DNA from: Morella rubra
Lineage: Eukaryota; Streptophyta; Magnoliopsida; Fagales; Myricaceae
NCBI GenBank assembly: GCA_003952965.2
Contig: CM025851.1
Location: 22,041,080-22,105,079, forward strand
DNA: 64,000 nt
Direction of reading: 5' to 3'
A program made the position numbers and the translations under genes. Under the pieces are notes generated by a model, which did no database searches, had not been told where the DNA came from, and saw nothing but the letters and a program-made list of their open reading frames with translations. Shown in pieces: positions 30,571 through 41,212 of this stretch; position 1 is the first letter of the stretch; each line of letters starts with the position of its first letter.

Positions 30571-33085
30571 ATGGCAACTTCAAGCTTCAACACTCAAGTT
30601 GAAGGACTTTCCACACTTAGACCACCATTCTTTAATGGTAGTGATTATGCATATTGGAAAGTTAGGATGAGTATTTATTTTCAATCTATTGATTATGATT
30701 TATGGTTATGCATATTGAATGGTCCACATATTCCCACAAAGAAAGTTGGAGAGTTGAAACTCTTAAAAACGAAAATGAATATAGTGACCTAGACAAAAAG
30801 AAAATCTCTCTAGATGCAAGAGCTATGAACATATTATATTGTGCTTTAGATAGAGGAGAGTTTAATAGAATATCTTCTTGCACAAATGCTAAGGAAATTT
30901 GGCATGCTCTAGAGATTACTCATGAAGGAACAAGCCAAGTTAAAGAGTCAAAAATCAACATGCTTGTTCATAATTATGAGTTGTTTAAAATGACACCAGA
31001 GGAATCCATTACTGTCATGTATACTAGATTTACCACAATTATAAATGCCTTGAATGCACTTGGTAAATCTTATACTAACTCCGATTTGGTGAGAAAATCC
31101 TTAGGTCACTACCAAAGTCATGGGAGGCCAAAGTGACCGCCATACAAGAAGCCAAGGACCTCACCAAGCTTCTCTAGATGAGCTTATTGATCTTTAATGA
31201 CCCATGAAATCCAAATGCTCGAGAATGAAGATGAGAGCAAGAAAAAGATGAGGTTCGCTCTCAAATCCTCCATAATAAAAAATGAGGAGAAGATGAGGAA
31301 GACATAGTCTTGATGACTAGAAAGTTCAAGAACTTCCTCAAAAGAAAGAAAGAGAAGAGAAGCCTCAAATACAAGAAGACATCTGGAATGTTAACGATGA
31401 AAGCTCCTCCTCCGAAGAAGAAGATGGAGAAATCGCTAACATGTGCCTCATGGCATTTGAGGATGATGATGAGGTATACTCTTCGGATGATGAACCTGAA
31501 CTTTCATATATTGAACTTCAAAATGCCTTTGATGAACTTCTAAATTGAATCAAATTAGTCCTTTTGAAAAATTTGCAGATTCAAAATATAAGCAATAATG
31601 ATAAAGCCTATGTATAAAACAAAAATAAGAGAGATAGAGTTAGAGAGACTTTTAGGTGGTTCGGCCATTGCCTACGTCCACCCCAAGATTGACTTCCTTG
31701 GGCTTCCTTCACTATTTTCCAAATAGAAACACCTTAGCTTCCGGGTGCTAAGGAACCTTTACAAAGTTTTTTCGAGCTCACGCTTCAAACAAATCCCAAA
31801 ACCAAGATTTCTTCTACTCTCACAAGTAGGACAAGTGTTTACCCAATCACAAATCAATGAATGGCTCTCTAAGCCGAATATGCAATTCACAACGTGTGGA
31901 ATGGCTCAAGCCAAAGCAAATGAAGTGCAAGAAGACAAGATTTGAATGAAACCTAAAGTTTGGCAAGTAGGAGCACAAGTTTTCTTGGTAGATGCGGTTT
32001 TCCCTCTTCTTCAAGAAGTTAGGGCACGATTGTTGCAAAGTGTGTTGTCTCTTCTTCAAGAAATCTCTCTCTTTGGATGCTAATCAATGATTTTGACAAT
32101 GAGAGCTCTTGGACTTGAAGGAATCAGCAAATGGATTTCTTTGGATCTTGGCTTTTTCTCTCTCTAGATGTTGCGATGATGATTCCTTCTTCTCTCTCCA
32201 TCTTGTTCTTCTTATAGCCCCTAAACAAAAGTGGCTTCATTGTTGAGGGGTAAAGTCATTTTAGAACAATTTTGGACGATCTGGCGTCATTCCAGGATTT
32301 CTGCAAAGTGTCGACACATTGTGTATGTGCTGACACATTAAACTTTGGCCAAAAATTTTTTTCTGGGAAGACAATGCAATGTGTCGACACATAGTCTTCA
32401 ATGTGTCGACACATTGAACACTTAGTCTGAAAATGCTTCAACAGTGAATATTTTGGAGTTGGGCTCTCGGGTAGTGCAATGTGTCGACACATAATGTGTC
32501 GACACTTCCCATACTTAGCCAAAAATCACTTTGAATGGCCTGGAAATACTCTCGGGAGATAGTGCAATGTTCGACACATGCCTTCAATGTACACATTGAA
32601 CACTTAGTTGAAAAATTTGTTCTTTGTGCATGAAAAATTGATCTTATCAACTTGTGTAATGGTGTTCAAGTAAAAATAGTTTATGAAATACATTTAGAAA
32701 TAGATTGATAATGTAAAATCTAAAATCTTCAAAACTTTTTTATCATCAAAATCAGGATTGGGCTAACAAACTTCTTTGTCAATTTGAAAAACTTGAAAAA
32801 GAAACTCATTTTGATAAAAGAAATTCTACTCTAAAGAGAAGCTTTAGAATTTGAAAATGAGAAAGTTGCTTTGAACAACAAAATGAAAGCAAAATCTCAA
32901 GGAAAAGAAGTAGTCAAAGATGTGTCTTTGACAAAAGTAGCTTAGGCTATAAGCCTTCTATTCACCAAAAATATTTTAAGACTAAGTGGGCAGATATCCA
33001 AAAAAACTTGGGAGCAAGACTCTTGGGTTCCACCAAGGCTAATGAAGAACCCAAGAAAGCTTGGGTACCAAAAATTGTTTCTTGA
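30571..33085 (+). pseudogene. Copia gag (DUF4219/UBN2), broken and interrupted
   Basis: ATG 30,571 begins MATSSFNTQVEGLSTLRPPF, the DUF4219 start, with the 'NGSDYAYWKVRMSIYFQS' block. After a frameshift near 30,760 the UBN2 (gag_pre) region follows: 'AKEIWHALEITHEGTSQVKE', 'ELFKMTPEESITVMYTRFT'. Further shifts and stops lie at 31,130-31,310. An acidic segment (31,395-31,534) leads to the nested LTR. Right of it (32,774) the reading resumes through a lysine-rich helical part and ends with 'KANEEPKKAWVPKIVS' and TGA at 33,083. No CCHC zinc knuckle is visible. Gag forms the virus-like particle in active elements. This one is inactive from shifts and insertion. Confidence 0.75.
31540..32768 (-). 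mobile_element. Nested antisense Copia LTR within gag, TSD AACTT
   Basis: On the minus strand it begins TGTTAGCCCAATCCTGATTT (32,768 leftward) and holds AATGTGTCGACACATT motifs (32,300-32,600). Its U5 block, reversed at 31,640-31,760, matches 690-830. Direct AACTT copies at 31,535-31,539 and 32,769-32,773 flank it, and the gag frame continues across them. The left end (CTAAATTGAATC) is not a clean TG...CA terminus, so a few terminal bases may be altered. No internal part remains: a solo LTR of the same family as 1-1005. Confidence 0.75.
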
Positions 33086-33858
33086 TTCTCTTGTAGGATG
33101 GAGCAATAAAGGGTACTTGGATGAAACTTGCCTTCAAGAAGGCTTGTGACATTTGAGGACAAATGCTAAGGGGAAATCCTTTGGTAACTTCTACATCCTG
33201 ATTGAGAATATGTTCTAAATTGTTGGTTAATTATCTTCTATGATGATTTCTTATGTGTTAATATTCTAAATGCAAATGTATTCATATTTGACATATTTCT
33301 TGCATTTATCAAAATGGAACATCTATGAGCTAACATTTTTACAAAATCATGAACTTTTTATGAGATTTTGTGAGCTTAAATTTTTTGGTTGAAAATGACC
33401 TTTAAATTGTCATTGGTAGCTAAGAGGTTGGTACAAACCACTCGGTGGGCTACTATCGTAATAGCGATGGACTCTTGAGTCCCCATTAGTCATCCTCTAT
33501 ACCATTTCAATATGATTGTCATTTGAAAGCCTCAAATTGTTCTTTTGGATGAAAAAGATTATTTTTGAAGCTACATCCATGCATTCACTTTTTGATTGAC
33601 AAAGGGGGAGAATTCTTAATGTCTATATGCTTGTATTCCCTTTGAATCATATGATGGATATTCTTAGAATGCATATTCCTTTGTCTTTTTTATGTGACAA
33701 AGGGGAGAAATGTGTTGATAGTTTTAATGACTATATATTCTCCTTTTGAATTGGATTATAAATATTGGCTACTAATGCTTTGTCTCAAGTTTCAAATGAT
33801 TGTCCAATTGCAAAAGATAGGGGGAGTCATCCCAAAACTATCAATTTATTGTCATCAT

Positions 33859-33873
33859 AAAAAAGGGGGAGAT
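33859..33873 (+). other. Polypurine tract of Copia element
   Basis: AAAAAAGGGGGAGAT directly precedes the 3' LTR TGTTGG. It is the expected plus-strand primer. Confidence 0.75.
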
Positions 33874-35102
33874 TGTTGGCTTTTGTTCACAATCGATATT
33901 TTGATGATTTCAATAAATGATCAAGTTTATAAAACAGGACATCTTCAAAGACAAAGATGTTTTGATGAAAGAGCCAAAGACTTGAAGAAAGAAGATCAAG
34001 AACATGCAAGGAGCTCAAAAGTGAAGTTTCAAGACCTTAGGGTATAAACCTTGTAACTCTTGTTTCACTTTTGACAAGGATTATGAATCACACTTGCATA
34101 TCTTTCAAAAAGTGCATAAACCGTTTTACCTTTTGTTTGAAAGATTAAAATATTTTTAAAGGTTTTAAAACACCCTAATCAAACTCCCAAACCTTTCTTA
34201 TACTTATGGGAAGTAAGTCTTTAAAATTGGGTGTTTCAAAGAGGTAAAAAACGTGGTTTTAATTGAACCGGATCATGTGCTTAAGTTGAGGAGGTTGACC
34301 GGTTGATTTGAAATAGATCCGTTGAGCTTTTGACAATATGACCGTTGAGTAACGGTAACTTGAAGCGGTCGACCGTTCATGTAAGATCAACCGGCTCGTT
34401 TTAACAAACGACTCCCAACGGCTATAAACGGCTAGTTTTCATATGTGGCCTATAAATACACCTTCATAACATCCAAAACAAATACACAACGACCACATAT
34501 CATTTAGACCACTTGAGAAATATTCCAAACCTTCATATTCTATATTTCTCATATCATTCACACAAAACACACTTTCATATCCTTGTCTTTGTGTGAATCA
34601 AGAGATAGAGATTTCCAATTTCATATCTACTCTTTGAGAGAGTTTATTCTTCAATCTTCATATCCAAAGAGGTGATTCCTTTAGTGAGGTTGTTCACTAA
34701 AGAAGAAGCTTAGAGAGGGTATATCTCAAGCTTGGTTAGGTTGTGAGTGGTGAGCCCGAAAAACACTTGGGTGGGTTTGAGTGTTAAGCCCGGGAAAACA
34801 CTTGTACGGTTCTCTAGCACCGGAAGCTAGAGTGCATGCTATTTGAAGATGGTGGAAAAACCTCAAGGCTCGGTGAAGGAGCTTGAGGGGTGGATGTAGG
34901 CGGGTTTGCCGAACAACCTAAAAATCACGTGTTTGCTTCTCTATCCCTACTCCTTACATTTAGCACTTATTTACTTGTTGTTTTTAATATACTTGTGCTA
35001 AATTAGACTTTACTTTGCAAACATTTTTAGGGGTTAAAAGCAAAAAAGTTTGGAAACTCAATTCACCCCCCCCTCTTGGGTTGCCTTAATCTAGGACTTA
35101 CA
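33874..35102 (+). repeat. Copia 3' LTR
   Basis: It starts TGTTGGCTTTTGTTCAC and ends CTAGGACTTACA. It is collinear with the 5' LTR, with scattered substitutions, small indels and loss of part of the GTCGAC array, indicating that the insertion is not recent. Confidence 0.9.
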
Positions 35103-36125
35103 CTAACAAACAACAACAATCATTCTTTTAAAACCAGATCGTTTCGGGAGGGAGACTACTATTGGGTTTCGTTCAAACGGTAACATCTCGTTTGAACACA
35201 ACTTTGACAGATGCCTATATCAACGGTCCTACACATGACATGTGGCACAATCTTGCCATACCCGTTCGAACAGGTTCCCTCAGCTCGAACAAGTTCAGGC
35301 ATTGTCAGCAACAAAGCCCGCAACGCCCCACTCACCAGCATAATAAAATCAAACATCTGGCATGCTCCTTCAAACAGACTCTCTCTATTTGAACAGGTTT
35401 AGGCGTTGCAGGCAACGAAGAGACATTGCCTGCAACGCCTCACTCACCAGCGTAATAAAATCAGACATCTGGCATTCCTGTTCAAAACGAATTGTATCTG
35501 GTTCAAACGGTTTTAGGCATTGCAAGCAATGAAAGACGTTGCCTACGATGCCTCACTCACCAGCCAACTAGGAGATAATATCTGTCACTGTCAGTTCGAA
35601 TGGTAAGGCCCTGTTCGAATGTGTTTAGGTGTCAAACACACGCTGCTTGCGACGCCACCTCATGCACCATACACGTGTCCAACCACGTTCGAACGTAATG
35701 CATTCTGCGACGACGACTTGTCGTCTTAGATCTTTGTGTTCAATGACGGAAGCAAATGTCGTTGCGAAACCATTCCATTCGAACGAGTGGTTCCGTGCGA
35801 ACGAGTATTTTAATTTTGCGACGAAAATATTTCGTCCTTGAAAAATTATAACCGACAACAACTAAATTCGTTAAGCGTTGGTGAATACTATTCGAAACGG
35901 ATGATATTAGTTCGAATGAGATGTGGTGCACTATTTTATTATTTTAATGGCTCGTTCTATTCGTTCGAACAGTTGTTGTTCCGTTCGAACGAGAGTATTG
36001 GTGACGGTTTTTTGTGTTTGTCGCTGAAACTTTTTTGTTTCTGGAAGAAAACTTTATATCGTCATGGAAAGGTGACTTTCATGACAAAATTGATTTTGTC
36101 GCTGAAAGTCAAATCTGTTGTAGTG
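35103..36125. mobile_element. CACTA right end with TTCGAACG-type subterminal motifs
   Basis: The segment ends at 36,125 in GTCAAATCTGTTGTAGTG, whose reverse complement CACTACAACAGATTTGAC is a CACTA terminus. It is preceded by 'TGATTTTGTCGCTGAAAGTC'. Upstream are about fifteen GTTCGAACG/CATTCGAACG/GTTCAAACGG motifs, and a three-unit repeat of about 104-113 bp starting near 35,293, 35,397 and 35,511 (shared 'TTAGGC(A/G)TTGCA' and 'CCTCACTCACCAGC'). The left part is cut by the Copia 3' LTR. It belongs to the same motif class as the relic at 4780-5104. Confidence 0.6.
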
Positions 36126-36356
36126 GCAGGAGAACATTTACCTCTTTAATAAGGATCCCCGTTTGTGCATGGATCACGCGAGTACGTAAGCAACCTTCCA
36201 TGATCTAACACTGCCCGATCGTGCTCCTTCATTCAAGTCATTGACCCATGCACACCCACTCCCTTTAGTTGATTAAGCAAAGGTTTAGTGCCACGTGCAT
36301 TAAATCAAATTTATTGATTCATATTTGCATGTATATAACGTGCAAGTGGCAGGGGC

Positions 36357-36364
36357 TTATAAAG
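36357..36364 (+). promoter_or_regulatory. Putative TATA box of CNL relic
   Basis: TTATAAAG lies 125 bp upstream of the CNL start codon in a short unique stretch between the CACTA end and the gene. Placement fits a plant promoter with a leader of about 95 bases. No direct evidence of use. Confidence 0.35.
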
Positions 36365-36488
36365 GTAGGCGAAGCCTCCCTCTTCCGATTCACGGCAAAC
36401 GTATCTTTCTTCTACCCTCTTAGTCAACTCAACACTTAGTACTACTTCAACTGTGTTTTTAGCTTTCCTTCACTCACGCTCAAAAGAA

Positions 36489-39400
36489 ATGGCAGAAGCT
36501 CTTCTCTTCAACATTGCTGAGAGCATTTTTGAGAAAGCCATCAGCAGTTTGGGCTCCCTGGTCCTTAAAGAGGTTGGACTGCTATGGGGTGTTAAAGATG
36601 AACTTGAAAAGCTTCAGAACACGGTTTCAGCAATCCAAGCTCTACTTCTGGACACAGAGAAGAAGCAGGCCGCTGGGGACAATGCAGTTGCAACTTTGCT
36701 AGCAGGGCTACAGGATGTCGTTTATGAGGCGGACGACTTGCTGGATGATTTCTTCACTGAAGGTCTACATGACCGAGAAATGATGACCGGGGACAATAAG
36801 ACGAAAAAGGTACGCCTCTTCTTTTCCAAATCGAACCAGCTTTACTATGGTCTAAAAATGGGTCATAAGATCAAGCAGATTAGGGAGAAATTGATTGCAA
36901 TAGCCGCTGCAGCTTAGAGAATCGTGAGGAAAATATAGAAGTCTTGAATAGTGGTGAACGTTATTTTCATTCTCATGTAGCTGTAGAAAAAGTTGTTTGT
37001 AGAGAGGACGATAAGAAGAAACTGATAGATCTCCTCCTGATGGATACCAACCTTGGAGATAATGTTGCAATCCTTCCGATCGTTGGCTTCGGAGGATTAG
37101 GAGAGACTACCCTAGCTCAACTCCTAGACAACGACGAGAAATTTCAAAACTATTTTGAGCTCAAAATGTGGGTGTGTATCTCCCTTGATTTTGATGTTAA
37201 AAAAATCGTCCAAAAAAATAATATATAGCTAGAGTCTACAACGAAAGAAAAACAAATAGCTGTTGAAATTGATACATCATACTTTGATAGCTGAGTGAGG
37301 GTGAGTACCGGAACGGATGGAACTAGAATGGTCCATTCCGGTTCCTGTATCTACCGGAATCCAAAATTTTGTTCTGATTCCTCTCCGGTATTTACCGGAA
37401 CGGAATAGGAATGGAACTGGAGTTTCCGAAATTAGAAACCGAAAATTCCGGTTCAATATCTAGATTTTTTTGGCCATATTTTTTCAAGAAAAAACAAACC
37501 AAACAACATAAAATTTAAATAATCAAACAAACCACCCGAATCAGTGAGCAATCAAACCTATTCAGTTATATTTTGTCACCAACAATAGAAAGAAAATATA
37601 GGTATCTTGATCAATGATATAAAATGCACCACCTTTTCATTTTGAATACCCAATTTCGAATACCCGAATCCATTATGCAGGAACAATCAAATCCCCTAAA
37701 TACCTAAATCTGAACCAATCCCTAAATCTAGAACAATCAAAATATCAAACCAACCAACTTATGCAATCAGAAAAATTCAAAAATCCCCAAATCCCCAATC
37801 AAATCCTTAGATCCCGAAATCATTAATCAAGTAATCAAAAACCCTGAAGCAGATAGTTCAAAGAGAAATCCGAGATGCTTAGTAGAGAGATTTGGCGCCC
37901 AAAGAGAGATCCCAAAGAGTTAGAGAGAGAGATTTCGGCCAAAGAGTAAGAGAGAGAGCCGAGAGGTGTGGATGAGTTGTTGGCGACAGTGGCTGGAAGC
38001 TTGAACCTGTACAGTGACGGCGGCAGGATGCTTGAACCTGGAGAGTCACTGTTGGAAGCTTGAACCTGGACAATGAGAGAGAGATAGACAGATGGAGAGA
38101 GAGATGGAAAGACCAAGAGTAATGTGACAAAGGGGAAAGGCACTTAGGAGAAAAGGGGTGGGAGAAATTCGAAAGAGATGGGAGACTCTTGGTATAAAGG
38201 TGTCTTAATGACCTTGACCAGGTCAAACGTATTCTTTTAAAACTAAGAACTATCTAAAATGAGTAAAAAAGAAAAACAAGAACAGTCGGAACCGGAAAAT
38301 TCCGGCAATTCCACCAGAATTTCCAGTTCCGATTCCAATTCCAGAAAATGTCAAAAAAGGCTTCCGGTTCGAATTCCAATATATGCCAGAACTGGAACTG
38401 AAAATTCCGGTATCGGAATTGGAACCAAAATTTCCGTTTCTTACCGGAATGTTTGCTCAGCCTTATAGCTGAGCTTCGAAAAGTAATTGAGGGAAAGAAA
38501 TAGTTCCTCGTGTTAGATGATGTGTGGGATGAAGATTGTACAAAGTGAGATGAGTTAGAAAAATTGTTGATGTTCGGCACAAGAGGGAGTAGAGTATTAG
38601 TACCCACACGTAATGTGACAGTTGCAAATACTACCCTCACAGTCGAGTTATGTTCCTTGAAGGGTTTAGACGATGAAGGGTCATGGTCTTTATTTAAGCA
38701 AATGACATTTAGGAATGGGAACGAGCCGGAGAGTTCAACAATCATAGAAATTGGAAAGGAGATTGTAAAAAAATGTCAAGGTGTCCCACTTGTAATCAGG
38801 AAGATTAGAAGGTTACTGTACTCGAGACATTCAGAAACAGAGTGGTCTAGCTTCCAGAGAAATGAACTCCCAAAAACAAAACGGGAGGGAGATGGTAGAA
38901 ACTCTTAAGCTGAGCTATGATCATCTTCCATCACATTTGAAGCATTGCTTTGCTTATTGTAGCATATTTCCAAAGGATTGGATTGATAAATCAATGCTGA
39001 TTAATCTGTGGATAGCACAAGGCTTTATCAAGTCATCGGTCAAAATCAATGCTTGGAAGATTTTGCTAACGAGTATTTTATGGATTTAATTTGGAGATTA
39101 TTCTTACCAAGATATCCAAATGGACGAGTTTGGAAACATTGTTGGATGCAAAATGCATTACTTCATGCATGATCTTGCTGTAAAAGTGTTAGGGTCTTCT
39201 TTGATTGCATTGGATTCTAAAAATAAATTCCTCGAAAGAAAAACTCGTCATGTTGCAATTGAGGACAAGAATTTTGTCCTTGCAGATCCAACTTTATCGT
39301 CCAAAATTGGTACGATGCGAACACTATTTTTTAAAGGTAAAATCGGTCATTCTGAAAGTGAAACCACGTGTTTGACAGAGTTAACTTTGAATGCAATTTT

Positions 39401-41212
39401 TTCAAGTATGAAGCTATTGTGCACGTTGGATCTACAGTGCCAAGTTTTTGATATTGTGGCTAGTTCTGTCTCTAAATTGAAGCGTTTAAGGTATCTTGAT
39501 CTTTCTGAAAATGAAAGGATCAAAAAGTTGCCTTACTCGATAACCAGGTTATAAAATATGCACACGCTGAGACTCGCAGGTTGTTGGCACCTTGAAGAAT
39601 TGCCTAAAGATAATAAAAAATTAGTCAATCTCAGGCATCTTGAGATTTAGGGATGTGGTTGTTTGACTTATATGCCACGTGGCTTGGGAAAACTAACTAA
39701 TCTGATGACATTATCTCAGTTTGTGGTTAACCCGGGTGGTGGTGTCGCTGGCCGTGACAGAGGTCGTTTAGATGAACTAAATGGCCACTTGAGAGGGAAG
39801 TTGAGATCAGGGGATTGTTTCACTGGAAAGATGTTGCATCAGAGTAAAAGACTGCCAATTTAAAGGGTAAACAACATCTTCATACCTTGGAGCTTGTGTG
39901 GACACGCATTGGAGGAGAAATGGTTGACGATGACACCCAATTGGAAGGTATGGAACCTCACCCGAATCTTAAAAAAGCTGTCTATGAAGTATTATGGGGG
40001 CGTGAGGCTTCCGAATTGGCTTCTGTCACTCACAAATCTTGTTAATGTGAGATTAGATTTCTGCACAAACTTGAGATATTTGGAACCATTGAGTCAACTG
40101 CCGTCACTTAACCATTTTTCTTTTGAATACTTGAATGATTTGGGGTATATATTGGATAGTCGTGACAACATGATCTCCACATCTTCTTCGATGCCAATGG
40201 TGTTCTTCTCATCCCTCAAGGAGATCTATCTCTATAGCTGTCCAAAATTTAAGGGTTGGTGGAGGAGGATGGATCCTGTACTTCCTTCATCTTCTCTTCT
40301 TTCAGATTTAACGATCTCTATTTGCCCAATGTTGACTTTCATGCCAACATTTCCACATCTTGAACGACTGGAACTGAAAATGCGAGCTGGAAGCCCATGC
40401 AACAGACAATGACGATGAATGTGGCAGCACTAGAAAGCCGGTCGACAGTAATTGCCTATCCTACACTTCGCCTCTTCATCGACTCCTCTCTCAAAATTGA
40501 CCAGTTTACAACTAAATGAAATGAAGGATCTTCGATATCTGCCAGAGAAGGGGCTGCGGAACCTCATTTCTCTCAAAGATTTGTCAATAGTGGCTTGTTC
40601 TAAACTAAAGACTCTCCCGCGGTATACAGCACCTGACTGCACTTCAAAAACTGCAACTTCGTAATTGCATTGAGCTTGATCTAGGCAAGGACAGGGATTG
40701 GATGCAATGGCAAGGGCTTAAGAACCTCCACGATCTTGAATTTTTTAATCTTCCAAAATTGGTGTCTCTCCCGTCGGGGTTCCAGTATCTTAATTACTGC
40801 TCTACGACGGCTTGAGATTGTATCTTGTCGTATCTTGACGGCTATACTAGAATGAATTTGCAAGTGGATATCACTTGAAGAGTTTACAGTAAGGAGCTGC
40901 TTCAGCTTGACATCCTTGCCTGAAGGAATGTGTCAACTAACGTCCTTGCGGAAGCTGAGGATTGATTATTGTCCAATCTTATCAAAAAGATGCAAAAGAG
41001 GCATAGGCGAGGATTGGCCCAAGATTGCTCACATCCCAGATTTTGAACTTGACAAGCGTGTTGCCGACATCCTTTGCTCATACGGGTACTTAAAATTTCA
41101 TTGGACTTCACCTTCAATTTTTTCCGCTCTCAATCCCGTAGTGTTTCTTTCTTGCAAATTTCAGAGTACATTAATTTTGAGACGCGAAGGCCACGGATCT
41201 GAGGACAGGTGA
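36489..41212 (+). pseudogene. CNL (RGA-type) disease-resistance gene, multiply broken
   Basis: ATG 36,489 starts MAEALLFNIAESIFEKAISS, an Rx-N coiled-coil domain with the EDVID-like 'VVYEADDLLDDF'. A frameshift lies near 36,912. NB-ARC follows: P-loop 'GFGGLGETT' with the invariant Lys changed to Glu (GAG 37,103-37,105), a hAT insertion at 37,296-38,465, kinase-2 'FLVLDDVWDE', RNBS-B 'GSRVLVPTRN', GLPL as 'CQGVPLVIR', then '[15 protein letters not shown]' and an MHD-region 'MHYFMHDLAVKV'. LRRs run from about 39,420, with the C-terminal end 'GIGEDWPKIAHIPDFELD' near 41,045. Nonsense codons include TAG 37,226, TAG 38,501 and TGA 38,546, plus several frameshifts. An intact CNL is a cytosolic ATP-binding immune receptor; this one cannot encode it. 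The last open frame ends at 41,212. Confidence 0.9.
37296..38465. mobile_element. hAT-type non-autonomous element (1170 bp) inside NB-ARC
   Basis: Exact 8-bp duplications TAGCTGAG lie at 37,288-37,295 and 38,466-38,473. The imperfect TIRs are TGAGGGTGAGTA and TAAGGCTGAGCA (9 of 12). Both ends carry many ACCGGAAC/GGAATTGGAAC/TTCCGGTT motifs (37,310-37,470 and 38,285-38,455). The interior (37,860-38,150) is rich in GAGAGAGA. No transposase coding is visible. The CNL frame reads across the target site once the element is discounted. Confidence 0.9.

Larger units (their letters stand above)
29265..35102 (+). mobile_element. Gag-only Copia LTR retrotransposon, 5.8 kb with nested LTR
   Basis: The paired LTRs lie at 29,265-30,516 and 33,874-35,102. 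Also present are a TGGTATCAGAGC primer site for initiator Met-tRNA directly after the 5' LTR, a purine tract AAAAAAGGGGGAGAT before the 3' LTR, and one gag gene. No protease, integrase, reverse transcriptase or RNase H motif was found between 33,086 and 33,858, so it would have depended on other elements. A 1229-bp antisense LTR interrupts gag. The 5-bp flanks (ACGAC and CTAAC) do not match, and the two sides belong to different repeats (PB1-like exon left, CACTA end right). Confidence 0.85.

Noticed and set aside
38254..38745. 163-codon minus-strand frame
   Set aside because: Runs through the motif-rich hAT end and the antisense of the CNL NB-ARC; no independent support.
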